Positions 16,230 to 25,331 of a DNA stretch of 64,000 nucleotides are shown here, piece by piece. The notes under the pieces were generated by a model that was not told the origin of the DNA, did no database searches, and saw only the letters and a list, made by a program, of their open reading frames with translations. The stretch is from Polaromonas sp. AER18D-145 (lineage in GTDB: Bacteria > Pseudomonadota > Gammaproteobacteria > Burkholderiales > Burkholderiaceae_C): contig NZ_NBZV01000002.1 of NCBI RefSeq assembly GCF_002379095.1, positions 183,185 through 247,184 on the forward strand, read 5' to 3'. Made by a program: the position numbers and the translations under genes. Each line of letters begins with the position of its first letter. The first letter of the stretch is position 1.

Positions 16230-17627
16230 ATGCAAGGCACGCGCGCCGTCCACCTGGAAACTGCCCCCGCCGCACTGGAAACCGCTCCCGCGCCGCTGGA
16301 GATGCGCCCGCGCGTCGGCCTGAGCCTGTTCTGGCGCACCTTCCTGTTCCTGTCGCTGCTGCTGATTGGCTGCATCGTCGCCTGGCTGCAGACCTTCCGG
16401 GCGCTGGAATTCGAGCCGCGCGCCGTGCAAAGCGCCAGGCAGCTCGCCTCGCTGGTCAACCTGAGCCGTGCGGCGCTGAAATACTCCGACTCCATCACCC
16501 GGGTCTGGCTGATCAAGACCCTGGCCGAGGAAGAAGGCGTGCGCATCTCGCCGCGCGAACCGCGCGACAAGTTCGAGCACTTTGTCAACGATCCCTTCAG
16601 CGAGCGCATTGGCGACGAACTGACGGCACGCATGGGCGAAGGCACGGTGGTGGCCCGCTCCGTCAACGGCGTCCCCGGCCTGTGGGTCGGCTTCAACATC
16701 GACGGCGACTCCTACTGGCTGCTGACCGACCCTTCGCGGCTGGGCCCCCTGCAGGGCGGCACCTGGCTGATCTGGCTGATCACGGCGGCCATCCTGTCGC
16801 TGGTCGGCGCCGCGCTGATTGCGCGCCTCATCAACCGGCCGCTCAAGCAGCTGTCGTTTGCGGCCAGCCGCATGCGCGACGGCGACTTCGACGCCAGCCT
16901 GCTTGACGAGCAGGTGGCGACCAGCGAGATCCGCGAGGTCAACATCGGCTTCAACCGCATGGCCGAGCAGCTCTCCAAGATCGAGGAAGACCGCGTCATC
17001 ATGCTGGCCGGCATTTCGCACGACCTGCGCACGCCGCTGGCGCGGCTGCGGCTGGAAACAGAAATGAGCGTGGCCGACCCGGAGGCCAGGGCCCACATGG
17101 CCGCCGACATCACCCAGCTCGACGCCATCATCGACAAGTTCCTGGACTACGCCCGGCCCGACCCGCCGCAGCTGGCGTCGGTGTCGCTCAATGCCATCAT
17201 CGAGGCGGCCGTCTATTCCGTGGGCGAATACACCGACATGCGCGTCAATGTGTCGCTTCCAGGCCAGGTTGTGGTGCTGGCCGACGAGGTTGAGCTGTCC
17301 CGCGTGATCGCCAACCTGCTGGAAAACGCGCGGCGTTATGGCAAGACGCCGGAAACCGGCATCGCCGTGGTGGACATCGCGGCCAAGGAACGCGACCAGT
17401 GGGTGCTGATCAAGGTGCGCGACCACGGCACCGGCGTCGCGCCGCAGGCCCTGAACAACCTGACCAAGCCCTTTTTTCGCGGCGACGCGGCCCGCACCGC
17501 CGCCACCGGGGCCGGCCTGGGCCTGGCGATTGTCGAGCGAACCCTGCACCGCATGGGCGGCGTGTTCGCGCTGGCCAACACCAGTTCGGGCGGACTGGCT
17601 GCGCACATCAAGCTAAGAAGGGGTTAG
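16230..17627 (+). CDS. envZ: Osmosensor-type histidine kinase EnvZ
   Basis: A 465-residue inner-membrane sensor kinase. Two membrane helices (about 33-54 and 179-200) enclose a ~125-residue periplasmic domain. HAMP follows to about 250, then HisKA with the phosphorylated His264 (GISHDLRTPLARLRLE) and a catalytic domain with the N box NLLENARRYG, DHGTGVAP and GAGLGLAIVE. The cytoplasmic N-terminus before TM1 contains a small internal repeat (ETAPA twice, residues 10-21). Partner of OmpR. The gene ends at TAG 17625-17627, where a GC-rich dispersed repeat begins. Confidence 0.92.
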   Translation: MQGTRAVHLETAPAALETAPAPLEMRPRVGLSLFWRTFLFLSLLLIGCIVAWLQTFRALEFEPRAVQSARQLASLVNLSRAALKYSDSITRVWLIKTLAEEEGVRISPREPRDKFEHFVNDPFSERIGDELTARMGEGTVVARSVNGVPGLWVGFNIDGDSYWLLTDPSRLGPLQGGTWLIWLITAAILSLVGAALIARLINRPLKQLSFAASRMRDGDFDASLLDEQVATSEIREVNIGFNRMAEQLSKIEEDRVIMLAGISHDLRTPLARLRLETEMSVADPEARAHMAADITQLDAIIDKFLDYARPDPPQLASVSLNAIIEAAVYSVGEYTDMRVNVSLPGQVVVLADEVELSRVIANLLENARRYGKTPETGIAVVDIAAKERDQWVLIKVRDHGTGVAPQALNNLTKPFFRGDAARTAATGAGLGLAIVERTLHRMGGVFALANTSSGGLAAHIKLRRG

Positions 17628-17690
17628 CCCCCACGCTCCCCGAGGGGGCGCTGCGCCTGCGGACCCGCGGCCCCAGCCGACAGGGAGAAA
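17628..17690. repeat. CCCCGAGGGGG-type dispersed repeat after envZ
   Basis: GCCCCCACGCTCCCCGAGGG, then GCGCTGCGCCTGCGG and CGCGGCCCC: a shorter version of the element in otnK (998-1125). Confidence 0.7.
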
Positions 17691-17738
17691 TCTCACCGGT
17701 CGCTCGTTGCGTGCACTTTATGCATAAAATCGCCTCTC

Positions 17739-17781
17739 AGCCCTTATCCGACGGGCGCAAGCGGCTATCAAAACAATAGCG
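17739..17781. repeat. AT-stem dispersed repeat ending ispF
   Basis: CAGCCCTTATCCGACGGGCG, then GGCTATCAAAACAATAGC. The minus-strand ispF gene ends inside the AT stem (its last residues LLF and TGA stop). Confidence 0.75.
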
Positions 17782-18265
17782 CCACGGCACGTGCTTCGAT
17801 GCTCAGCCCCTGCCCTACCGGACCCAGTTTTTCAGCGGTTTTGGCTTTGACGTTGATACGCGACCCGTCCAGGCCCAGCGCATCGGCCAGGCACTGGCGC
17901 ATCGCCGGGATGTAGGCGGCCAGCTTGGGGGCCTGCGCAACCACGGTGCTGTCGATGTTGCCTATGCGAAGTCCGCGTTCGGCCAGCAGGCGGCCGGTTT
18001 CACGCAGCAGCACCACCGAGTCCGCCCCCTTGAAGCGGACATCGGTGTCGGGGAAATGGCTGCCGATGTCGCCCAGCCCGGCCGCGCCGAGCAGGGCGTC
18101 GATGATGGCGTGGATCAGCACGTCCGCGTCCGAGTGGCCGAGCAGGCCGGTGCTGTGCGGCACGGTCACGCCGCCAATGATCAGCGTGCGGCCCGGCACC
18201 AGCGCATGGGTATCCCAGCCTTCACCGATCCGGAATGGGGGCGCAACGGAATCAGGCAGCGTCAT
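17768..18265 (-). CDS. ispF: 2-C-methyl-D-erythritol 2,4-cyclodiphosphate synthase
   Basis: MEP-pathway enzyme forming the cyclic diphosphate from CDP-ME 2-phosphate. The 165-residue trimeric zinc enzyme shows [12 protein letters not shown] (D-x-H metal site), [26 protein letters not shown] and the C-terminal [11 protein letters not shown]...EARAVALL. Overlaps ispD by four bases (ATGA), giving the usual ispDF pair on the minus strand. The last residues and stop codon lie in an AT-stem repeat, so the native C-terminus has been slightly altered or extended. Confidence 0.97.
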   Translation of the reverse strand: MTLPDSVAPPFRIGEGWDTHALVPGRTLIIGGVTVPHSTGLLGHSDADVLIHAIIDALLGAAGLGDIGSHFPDTDVRFKGADSVVLLRETGRLLAERGLRIGNIDSTVVAQAPKLAAYIPAMRQCLADALGLDGSRINVKAKTAEKLGPVGQGLSIEARAVALLF

Positions 18266-19068
18266 GGCGCGGTTTCATCAGTGAGGGTTGTGGCAGGCGC
18301 TGTTTTTGGGGCGGCAGCCTTGCGGGCACGCGGCTTGGCCCGGCTTTTGATCAGGGCCTCGGCCAGCAAAAAATCTTCCGGGTAGGTGACCTTGAAGTTG
18401 TGGGCACTGCCGCGCACCAGCTGCGGCGCCACGCCGGCCGCTTCCATGGCACTGGCTTCGTCGGTCACCGGCTCACCCAGGATTTGCGCCATCTTCAGGG
18501 CCTGCATCAGGGCGCCCAGGCGGAACATCTGCGGTGTTTGGGCCAGCCATTTGTCCGAGCGGTCCACGGTGGCGACCACGCGTTCGTCCCGACCCTGCTT
18601 GAGCGTGTCGGGCACCGGCTGGGCCAGCAGGCCGCCCACCGGGTCGCAGTGGCAGGCATCGATCAGGCGCTCGATCAGCGCGGGCGTGACCAGGCAACGC
18701 GCCGCATCGTGGACCAGCACCCAGTCATCGGGTTCGGCGCCGCTGGCAGCCAGCTGCTGCAGGCCATTGAGCACGCTGGCGGCCCGTGTGGCACCGCCGC
18801 AGGGCGCCACCTCATAGCCGGCCTGGGCTGGCCCGCTGAAAAAATCGTCACCGGGGGCCACCACCACGAGGCAGGAATCAATGCGAGCCACCCCGGCAAA
18901 AGCCTGCAGCGTGTGCTGCACCATGGGCACGCCGGCGATCGGCTGGTACTGCTTGGGCAAGGCCGCGCCCTGCGCCGCGTTGTCACCCATGGCGCGCATG
19001 CCCTGGCCCGCACACGGAATCAGCGCAAAAAAGCGGGGAACCAGGGATTTCGGCGGGATCGGCGTCAT
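18262..19068 (-). CDS. ispD: 2-C-methyl-D-erythritol 4-phosphate cytidylyltransferase
   Basis: MEP-pathway enzyme that makes CDP-ME from MEP and CTP. The 268-residue protein has the nucleotide-binding start [14 protein letters not shown] (with a glycine-rich insert), [24 protein letters not shown] and [10 protein letters not shown]. It is longer than the usual ~230 residues because of a basic Ala/Pro/Thr tail after residue 240. The N-terminal loop departs from the classic AAGxGxRM pattern, having a few extra residues. Upstream and coupled to ispF; divergent from mfd. Confidence 0.94.
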   Translation of the reverse strand: MTPIPPKSLVPRFFALIPCAGQGMRAMGDNAAQGAALPKQYQPIAGVPMVQHTLQAFAGVARIDSCLVVVAPGDDFFSGPAQAGYEVAPCGGATRAASVLNGLQQLAASGAEPDDWVLVHDAARCLVTPALIERLIDACHCDPVGGLLAQPVPDTLKQGRDERVVATVDRSDKWLAQTPQMFRLGALMQALKMAQILGEPVTDEASAMEAAGVAPQLVRGSAHNFKVTYPEDFLLAEALIKSRAKPRARKAAAPKTAPATTLTDETAP

Positions 19069-19121
19069 GGCTTGATCATAGATTCTAAAATCGGGGCTTC
19101 AAAGGCCAGCCAGGGCCGTTC

Positions 19122-19160
19122 ACACCCCACTCTGCACCGTTTGGGGTGTTTTCCTTTTTT
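19122..19160 (+). terminator. Terminator-like hairpin in the mfd leader
   Basis: ACACCCCA (19122-19129) pairs with TGGGGTGT (19142-19149) and is followed by a T-rich run. No plus-strand gene lies upstream, so it would act on a leader or short RNA starting between ispD and mfd; possible attenuator. Confidence 0.45.
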
Positions 19161-19195
19161 CCGCCGCTTTCCTGTCACCTTATTCCGACTGTTTC

Positions 19196-22100
19196 ATGGA
19201 TTTACCCAAACTGCTCCCTGGCAAACGCTACACCCTGCCGCAACCCGCCGGCTCTGCCGACGCCCTGTTGCTGGCGCAGCTGGGCCTGAGGGAAAAAGCC
19301 GCCGGCCGGCTCACGGCCATCGTCACGGCGGACGCGGCCACGGCGCAACGCCTGCTCGACGAGCTGGCCTTTTTTGCACCGGCCCTGCGCTGCGCGCTGT
19401 TTCCCGACTGGGAAACCCTGCCCTACGACACCTTCTCGCCCCACCAGGACCTGATCAGCGAGCGGCTGGCCACCTTGTGGCGCATCAGCCAGCACGACAA
19501 GGAGACCGGCGCCGACGTGGTCATCGTACCGGCCACCACGGCGCTGTACCGCCTGGCGCCGCCGTCCTTCCTGGCCGGCTACACCTTTCACTTCAAGGTC
19601 AAGCAAAAGCTCGATGAGGCCAGACTCAAGAGCCAGCTGACCCTGGCCGGCTACACCCATGTCTCGCAGGTCGTCAGCCCCGGCGAATACGCGGTGCGCG
19701 GCGGACTGATCGACCTGTTCCCCATGGGCTCGGCCGTGCCCTACCGCGTGGACCTGTTCGACGACGAGATCGACTCCATCCGCACCTTCGACCCCGACAG
19801 CCAGCGCAGCCTGTACCCGGTGCCTGAAGTGCGCCTGCTGCCGGGCCGCGAGTTCCCGATGGACGATGACGCGCGTGCCAAGTTCAGGAACCGCTGGCGC
19901 GAACTGCTGGACGGCGACCCGACCAAAAGCCGCATCTACAAGGACATCGGCAACGGCGTGGCGACGGCCGGCATCGAGTATTACCTGCCCCTGTTCTTCG
20001 ACGACACTGCGACCGTGTTTGACTACCTCGGCACCGACGCCACCGTGGTGCTGCACGGCGACCTGGAGCCGGCCTTCCAGCGTTTCTGGCAGGACACCAA
20101 GGACCGCTACCGCCTGGTGCAGGGCGCGCCGGACCGCCCCGCCCTGCCGCCGGAAGCGCTGTTCCTCGGCACCGAGCAGTTTTACGCACGTGCCAACGAC
20201 TATGCGCAGCTGGCGTTGAAGGCGCGAAGCCCTCACCCTAGCCCTCTCCCAGAGGGAGAGGGGATTACCGGGGATTTACTCCCTCTCCCTCTGGGAGAGG
20301 GCAGGGGTGAGGGCTCCCCCTACGCCGAATTCAATTCACTACCGCCCATGTCCGTCGTGCGCGGCGCAGAAGACCCGCTGGCACGCCTCAAGGCACACAT
20401 CCGCAACACGCCGCAGCGGGTGCTGCTGCTGGCCGAAAGCGACGGCCGGCGCGAAAGCCTGCTCGATTTCCTGCGCGCCAGCAGCGTCAGTCCGCCGGCT
20501 TTTGATTCGCTGGAAGACTTCCAGACCAGCAGCGAAAAACTCGGCATTGCGACGGCGGCCCTGAACACCGGCTTCAGCTGGCTGGCCGGCGACATTGACT
20601 TCGTCACGGAAACCGAGCTGTTTGCCGCGGGTGTCGTCACCCGGCGGCGCAACCGCAAGCAGGAACAGGTCAGCGACGTCGAGGCGCTGATCAAGGACCT
20701 CTCCGAGCTCAATGTCGGCGACCCGGTGGTGCACAGTGCCCACGGCATCGGCCGCTACAAGGGCCTGGTCAACATGGACCTGGGCCAGGGCAACACCGAG
20801 TTCCTGCACCTGCAGTACGCCGACGACGCGACGCTGTATGTGCCGGTCAGCCAGCTGCAGCAGATCAGCCGTTACACCGGCGTCAGCGCCGACGAGGCGC
20901 CGCTGCACCGTCTGGGCAGCGGCCAGTGGGAAAAGGCCAAACGCAAGGCCGCCGAACAGGTGCGCGACTCCGCCGCCGAGCTGCTCAACATCTACGCCCG
21001 CCGGGCCGCGCGCGAAGGCCACGCCTTCCGCTATTCGCCCGACGACTATGAAAGCTTTGCCAACGATTTCGGCTTCGAGGAAACCGCCGACCAGCGCGCC
21101 GCCATCCACGCCGTGATCCAGGACATGATCAGCCCGCGCCCCATGGACCGGCTGGTCTGCGGCGACGTCGGCTTCGGCAAGACCGAGGTGGCCCTGCGCG
21201 CCGCCTTCATCGCCATCACCGGCGGCAAGCAGGTGGCGCTACTGGCGCCCACCACCCTGCTGGCCGAGCAGCACTACCAGACGCTGGTGGACCGTTTTGC
21301 CAAATGGCCGATCAAGGTCGCCGAGATGAGCCGTTTCCGCTCGGGCAAGGAGATCACCGCCGCCATCAAGGGCATCGCCGATGGCAGCATCGACATCGTG
21401 GTCGGCACGCACAAGCTGCTGAGCCAGGACGTGAAGTTCCAGCGCCTGGGCCTGCTCATCATCGACGAGGAGCACCGCTTCGGCGTGCGCCACAAGGAAG
21501 CGATGAAGGCCATGCGCGCCGAGGTCGATGTGCTGACCCTGACCGCCACGCCGATCCCGCGCACGCTGGGCATGGCCCTCGAAGGCCTGCGTGACCTCAG
21601 CGTGATCGCTACCGCGCCGCAGCGGCGCCTGGCCATCAAGACCTTTGTGCGCAGCGAAAGCAACGGCGTGATCCGCGAGGCGGTGCTGCGCGAACTGAAA
21701 CGCGGCGGCCAGGTCTACTTCCTGCACAACGAGGTCGAGACCATCCAGAACCGCCGAGAAAAACTCGAGGCCCTGCTGCCCGAGGCGCGCATTGCCGTGG
21801 CGCACGGCCAGATGCCGGAGCGCGAACTCGAGAAAGTCATGAAGGACTTTGTGGCGCAGCGCTACAACCTGCTGCTGTGCTCGACCATCATCGAGACCGG
21901 CATCGACGTGCCCAGCGCCAACACCATCGTGATGAGCCGCGCCGACAAGTTCGGCCTGGCGCAGCTGCACCAGCTGCGCGGCCGCGTGGGCCGCAGCCAC
22001 CACCAAGCCTATGCGTATCTGATGGTGCCCGACATCGAAGGCCTGACCAAACAGGCCAGCCAGCGGCTTGAAGCGATCCAGCAGATGGAAGAACTCGGCT

Positions 22101-22741
22101 CGGGCTTTTACCTGGCCATGCACGACCTGGAGATTCGCGGCACCGGCGAGGTACTCGGCGAAAACCAGAGCGGCAACATGATGGAGATCGGCTTCCAGCT
22201 CTATAACGAGATGCTCAACGAAGCCGTGGCTTCGCTCAAGGCCGGCCGCGAGCCCGACCTGCTGGCCCCGCTCAACGTCAGCACCGAGATCAACCTGCAT
22301 GCGCCGGCCCTGCTGCCGAGCGACTACTGCGGCGACGTGCACCTGCGCCTGAGCTTCTACAAAAAACTCGCAACCGCCAAGAACACCGACCAGATCGACA
22401 ACCTGCTCGAGGAAATCGTGGACCGCTTCGGCAAGCTGCCGGCGCAGGCGCAGACGCTGATCGACGTGCACCGCCTGCGCGTGATCGCCAAACCCTACGG
22501 CGTGGTCAAGGTCGATGCTGCGCCCACCGTGATCAACATCACCTTCAGGAAGGACCCGCCCATCGATCCGATGGCGATCATGCATCTGATCCAGAAGAAC
22601 AAACACATCAAGCTGGCCGGCAACGACAAGCTGCGCATCGAACGCGAACTCAAGGAACCCAAGGACCGGGCGCAAATGGTTCGCGATGTATTGAAATCCC
22701 TCGGACAACCCAAAACCACCACGGAAGCCACGCCCGCATGA
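19196..22741 (+). CDS. mfd: Transcription-repair coupling factor Mfd with a translated repeat
   Basis: Large ATP-dependent translocase that removes stalled RNA polymerase at DNA lesions and recruits UvrA. The 1181 residues contain the UvrB-homology N-terminal region, the RNA-polymerase-interacting domain (VGDPVVHSAHGIGRYKGLVN, about 505-560), and the RecG-like motor with Walker A GDVGFGKT (about 655), DEEH (about 756) and TATPIPRTLGMAL, plus the C-terminal TRCF domain. Between residues about 344 and 374 it carries a low-complexity SPHPSPLPEGEG...LPLPLGEGRGEGSP segment, encoded by an 88-base palindromic repeat (20228-20315) read through in frame. It overlaps serB by four bases. Confidence 0.97.
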   Translation: MDLPKLLPGKRYTLPQPAGSADALLLAQLGLREKAAGRLTAIVTADAATAQRLLDELAFFAPALRCALFPDWETLPYDTFSPHQDLISERLATLWRISQHDKETGADVVIVPATTALYRLAPPSFLAGYTFHFKVKQKLDEARLKSQLTLAGYTHVSQVVSPGEYAVRGGLIDLFPMGSAVPYRVDLFDDEIDSIRTFDPDSQRSLYPVPEVRLLPGREFPMDDDARAKFRNRWRELLDGDPTKSRIYKDIGNGVATAGIEYYLPLFFDDTATVFDYLGTDATVVLHGDLEPAFQRFWQDTKDRYRLVQGAPDRPALPPEALFLGTEQFYARANDYAQLALKARSPHPSPLPEGEGITGDLLPLPLGEGRGEGSPYAEFNSLPPMSVVRGAEDPLARLKAHIRNTPQRVLLLAESDGRRESLLDFLRASSVSPPAFDSLEDFQTSSEKLGIATAALNTGFSWLAGDIDFVTETELFAAGVVTRRRNRKQEQVSDVEALIKDLSELNVGDPVVHSAHGIGRYKGLVNMDLGQGNTEFLHLQYADDATLYVPVSQLQQISRYTGVSADEAPLHRLGSGQWEKAKRKAAEQVRDSAAELLNIYARRAAREGHAFRYSPDDYESFANDFGFEETADQRAAIHAVIQDMISPRPMDRLVCGDVGFGKTEVALRAAFIAITGGKQVALLAPTTLLAEQHYQTLVDRFAKWPIKVAEMSRFRSGKEITAAIKGIADGSIDIVVGTHKLLSQDVKFQRLGLLIIDEEHRFGVRHKEAMKAMRAEVDVLTLTATPIPRTLGMALEGLRDLSVIATAPQRRLAIKTFVRSESNGVIREAVLRELKRGGQVYFLHNEVETIQNRREKLEALLPEARIAVAHGQMPERELEKVMKDFVAQRYNLLLCSTIIETGIDVPSANTIVMSRADKFGLAQLHQLRGRVGRSHHQAYAYLMVPDIEGLTKQASQRLEAIQQMEELGSGFYLAMHDLEIRGTGEVLGENQSGNMMEIGFQLYNEMLNEAVASLKAGREPDLLAPLNVSTEINLHAPALLPSDYCGDVHLRLSFYKKLATAKNTDQIDNLLEEIVDRFGKLPAQAQTLIDVHRLRVIAKPYGVVKVDAAPTVINITFRKDPPIDPMAIMHLIQKNKHIKLAGNDKLRIERELKEPKDRAQMVRDVLKSLGQPKTTTEATPA
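20228..20315. repeat. CCCTCACCC...GGGTGAGGG palindromic element inside mfd
   Basis: Outer arms AGCCCTCACCC (20228-20238) and GGGTGAGGGCT (20305-20315) are exact reverse complements. Inner CCCTCTCCCnnnGGGAGAGGG hairpins lie on both sides. Same family as 46729-46843. Confidence 0.85.
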
Positions 22742-23448
22742 CCCTTGCTGAAACCCTCCCCGGCCTTGCTGTCAAACGCCCCATGCCTGGCCTGAAACTC
22801 AGCGACTTCAAGCTGGTTGCCTTCGACATGGACTCGACGCTGATCAACATCGAGTGTGTCGACGAAATCGCCGATGCCGCCGGCCGCAAGGCCGAAGTGT
22901 CCGCCATCACCGAAGCGGCCATGCGCGGCGAAATCGCCGACTACAAGGAGAGCCTGCGCCGGCGCGTGGCCCTGCTCAAGGGCGTCAGCGTGGACAGCAT
23001 GGACGAGGTCTACCACCAGCGGCTCAAGCTCAACCCGGGCGCCGCCGAACTGGTGCATGCCTGCAAGGCGGCCGGCCTGAAGGTGCTGCTGGTCAGCGGC
23101 GGTTTCACCTTTTTCACCGACCGTGTGCGTGATGAACTCGGCATCGACTACACGCGCTCGAACGTGCTGGAAGTCGAGAACGGCCTGCTGACCGGCCGCA
23201 TGGTGGACCAGCCCTGGGGCGACATCTGCGACGGCGAGGAAAAGAAAAAGATGCTGCTGGAAACCTGCGCCATGCTCGACATCCAGCCCACCCAGGCCAT
23301 CGCCATCGGTGACGGCGCCAACGACCTGCCGATGATGGGCGAGGCCGGCCTCTCCGTGGCCTACCACGCCAAACCGAAGGTGCGTGAACAGGCCATGGTC
23401 GCCATCAACGAGGGCGGGCTTGACCGCCTGCTTGAAGTACTCAAATAA
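22738..23448 (+). CDS. serB: Phosphoserine phosphatase
   Basis: HAD-superfamily enzyme catalysing the last step of serine biosynthesis. The 236-residue protein has the nucleophile motif FDMDSTLI (Asp30, Asp32), the SGGFTFF motif II, a conserved Lys (KKKMLLE region) and the metal-binding IAIGDGANDLPM. It lacks the N-terminal ACT-like domain found in longer SerB proteins. The start overlaps the mfd stop (ATGA), so expression is coupled to mfd. Confidence 0.95.
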   Translation: MTLAETLPGLAVKRPMPGLKLSDFKLVAFDMDSTLINIECVDEIADAAGRKAEVSAITEAAMRGEIADYKESLRRRVALLKGVSVDSMDEVYHQRLKLNPGAAELVHACKAAGLKVLLVSGGFTFFTDRVRDELGIDYTRSNVLEVENGLLTGRMVDQPWGDICDGEEKKKMLLETCAMLDIQPTQAIAIGDGANDLPMMGEAGLSVAYHAKPKVREQAMVAINEGGLDRLLEVLK

Positions 23449-23551
23449 CCGGCCCAACATCCAGCGCCGGGCCCGGCGGGAACGCTGGACAATCGCGGCC
23501 AGTCTGGGTACTGTAGAAAAAACAGGAAAAACCACCCAACGGAGAAACACC

Positions 23552-23881
23552 ATGGCCCTCGACCACGCGCATCCACTCGATGTCATCAATGTCCAGCCCC
23601 TCGCCGGGAAACTGCATGAAGTCAAAACCCACAGCCTGCTCAAGACCGGGAAGCTGCAGTTGATGCGCCTGGTACTGGCGGCCGGCCAGAGCGTGCCCGA
23701 ACACCAGGTCCCTGGCGAAATCACCATCCAATGCCTGGAGGGTGAAGCCGTGGTCAGCACCCGCGGACTTTCGCGCTCGCTGGGTGCCGGCGAGCTGATG
23801 GTTCTGCCCGGCGGCGAACCACATGCGCTGAAAGCCACCACGGCCGCCTCACTGTTGGTCACCATCCTGCTGAACCCCTGA
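23552..23881 (+). CDS. Small cupin-like protein
   Basis: A 109-residue single-domain cupin. The conserved beta-barrel motifs are present in reduced form: GQSVPEHQVPGEITIQCLEG (motif 1, with His and Glu) and GELMVLPGGEPHALKA (motif 2, with His). Starts at ATG 23552, preceded by GGAGAAACACC. Such stand-alone cupins are often metal-binding regulators or enzymes of unknown substrate. 103 bases after serB; may be part of the mfd-serB transcript. Confidence 0.75.
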   Translation: MALDHAHPLDVINVQPLAGKLHEVKTHSLLKTGKLQLMRLVLAAGQSVPEHQVPGEITIQCLEGEAVVSTRGLSRSLGAGELMVLPGGEPHALKATTAASLLVTILLNP

Positions 23882-23913
23882 ATCGGGCGTTGCCGGGTCG
23901 ACAAGGCCGGAAT

Positions 23914-23957
23914 GCTATTTATTTGATAGCTGCTTGCGCTTGCAGGGAAAGGGCTGC
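23914..23957. repeat. AT-stem dispersed repeat
   Basis: GCTATTTATTTGATAGCTG followed by CTTGCGCTTGCAGGGAAAGG, between the cupin gene and the receiver gene (convergent). Confidence 0.8.
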
Positions 23958-24006
23958 GTGGCCTTTTCAATATTCAACGGTGAGCTGCATCCCGGACGCC
24001 CAGGCA

Positions 24007-24402
24007 TCAGGCCTCCGGCAGCAGCACGGTGCGGGCGGTTTCGGCAATGCAGTAGGCGAAGAACTCGTCGAGTTCGTTGGATTTGTCGAACACCGCATCG
24101 GCGCCCAGCGCCATGCTGCGCTGGCGAATATCGGTCGTGGCGAAATTGGTCAGCACCACCACCTTCTGGTGAGGCTCACGCTGGCGACAGCCGGCCAGCA
24201 CGCCCAGGCCGCTGCCCTCGCGCAGGAACATGTCGACGACCGCCAGTTGCCACTGACCATCATGCAGCGAGAGCCAGCGCCTGGCTTCCGATTCGGTGGT
24301 GGCATGACCGACCACGATCACCGAAGCGATCTCTTCCAACGTCTCGATCAGGTTGTCGAGGATGGTCTGGTTGTCCTCGACGAGATAGGTAATGAGTGCC
24401 AC
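24007..24402 (-). CDS. Stand-alone receiver-domain response regulator
   Basis: A 131-residue CheY-like protein with no output domain. Acidic pair VEDN (Glu9-Asp10), phosphoacceptor Asp57 (AVVDMFLREGSG), Thr85 (VVVLTNFA) and Lys107 (VFDKSNELDEF) are all present, so it should be phosphorylated. No kinase is encoded nearby. It ends the minus-strand cluster of a GAF protein and several tiny proteins (24.0-26.0 kb), which may together form a signalling module. Acts in the cytoplasm. Confidence 0.88.
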   Translation of the reverse strand: MALITYLVEDNQTILDNLIETLEEIASVIVVGHATTESEARRWLSLHDGQWQLAVVDMFLREGSGLGVLAGCRQREPHQKVVVLTNFATTDIRQRSMALGADAVFDKSNELDEFFAYCIAETARTVLLPEA

Positions 24403-24455
24403 GAACTTTCCTGTCTCTGGTTTTCAGCGCTGGCGATCGTTGGGACTGGCGGGCC

Positions 24456-24713
24456 TCAGTGGGCGGGAAGCGGATCCTCGGCGAATGAGGGGTCGCCAGC
24501 CGACAAATCCTGGTGTTGCAGGCCAACCGCTTGCTGAAGGTGTGCCGCTTTCAGGCGTGCGTGGGCCGCGTCCAGCGCGGCGAAGGCAGCGTTGGTGGCA
24601 CGCCGGTCGGGTACCGGCGCTCGCAGCAGCATGTCGTAAGTTGCCCGCAGGAAATCGTAGTCGGCCAGGGCCACAGTGGGGCGCATGTGACAGCTGGTGA
24701 GGTGTGCCTGCAT
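24456..24713 (-). CDS. Small hypothetical protein, paralogue of the 66-aa protein at 25448-25648
   Basis: An 85-residue protein. I place the start at ATG 24713 because GGAG lies seven bases upstream; a longer frame to 24818 has no such signal. Its middle (LADYDFLRATYDMLLRAP, then AALDAAHARLKAA) aligns with LADYDEARADYMRFLSMD and VAMDEAHIRFKLA in the small protein 700 bases upstream, sharing LADYD, a central helix and an (A/M)DxAHxR(L/F)K motif. No known domain. Helical, soluble. It lies between the GAF and receiver genes. Confidence 0.6.
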   Translation of the reverse strand: MQAHLTSCHMRPTVALADYDFLRATYDMLLRAPVPDRRATNAAFAALDAAHARLKAAHLQQAVGLQHQDLSAGDPSFAEDPLPAH

Positions 24714-24878
24714 TTCAACTCCGGCTTGGTGGATCCACAGTGCAGGGTCGGCTGCACCGGCCCCTTGATGCCATCCATTGTGGGCAAGCCGGCGTGCTGG
24801 CGGCATAGGCCAACTCAATCTCCGGCTGTCGGAGATTACCTACCTACCTACCCACCCGCCGCCGGTGCGGCAACCACG

Positions 24879-25331
24879 TCAGTCCAGATGCTCGAGCAGC
24901 AGCGGCGCAATCATTTCCAGAAAACGGTATTCGCCTTCCGGCAGGTGCCGGGCTTCGGGGTCCATCTGGCACAGCGTGCCGTACAGATGCCGGGGGCCGC
25001 GCGACAAAGGCAAGCCGACATAGGCATTGATCACCCCGCGCTGAAAATGGGTGGCCAGGCGCGCGTCGGTCAGGACATCCTCGCTGACAAAGGCCTGGCC
25101 GGCCTGCACAAAACTGCAAAGCGAGTGGTCACGGGGCGTGGGTGGCAACGGGGACGCCACCTGGCCGAGCCGGTCGTGAATGCCCACGTTCAGCATCACG
25201 TCACCGTCGAGCTTGTAGATGGCCGTGTAGCGGTGCGGCGCGCGCCGGTTCAGGAAGGCAAGCGCACCGGGCACCCCATGGTCCGCCAGCACTGCCTTGA
25301 ATTTGGCAATGTCGTCAAAGCAGTCTTGCAC
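24879..25331 (-). CDS. GAF-domain protein
   Basis: A 150-residue protein formed by a single GAF domain: FKAVLADHGVPGALAFLNRR, TAIYKLDGDVMLNVGIHDR, the SLCSFVQAGQAFVSEDVLTD region typical of GAF, and AYVGLPLSRGPRHLYGTLCQ. GAF domains bind small ligands or chromophores and sense metabolites or redox state. Initiation is at GTG 25331. There is no attached output domain, so it may work with the receiver protein encoded downstream. Starts 117 bases after the 66-residue protein's stop. Confidence 0.82.
   Translation of the reverse strand: MQDCFDDIAKFKAVLADHGVPGALAFLNRRAPHRYTAIYKLDGDVMLNVGIHDRLGQVASPLPPTPRDHSLCSFVQAGQAFVSEDVLTDARLATHFQRGVINAYVGLPLSRGPRHLYGTLCQMDPEARHLPEGEYRFLEMIAPLLLEHLD

Noticed and set aside
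15432..17606. A 724-codon minus-strand open frame opposite ompR-envZ
   Set aside because: It is a high-GC shadow of two clear genes with full family motifs on the plus strand and has no recognisable domain.
24838..24860. CCTACCTACCTACC tandem tetranucleotides as a phase-variation tract
   Set aside because: Only about four units, intergenic and downstream of a stop codon, so a switching role is unlikely.
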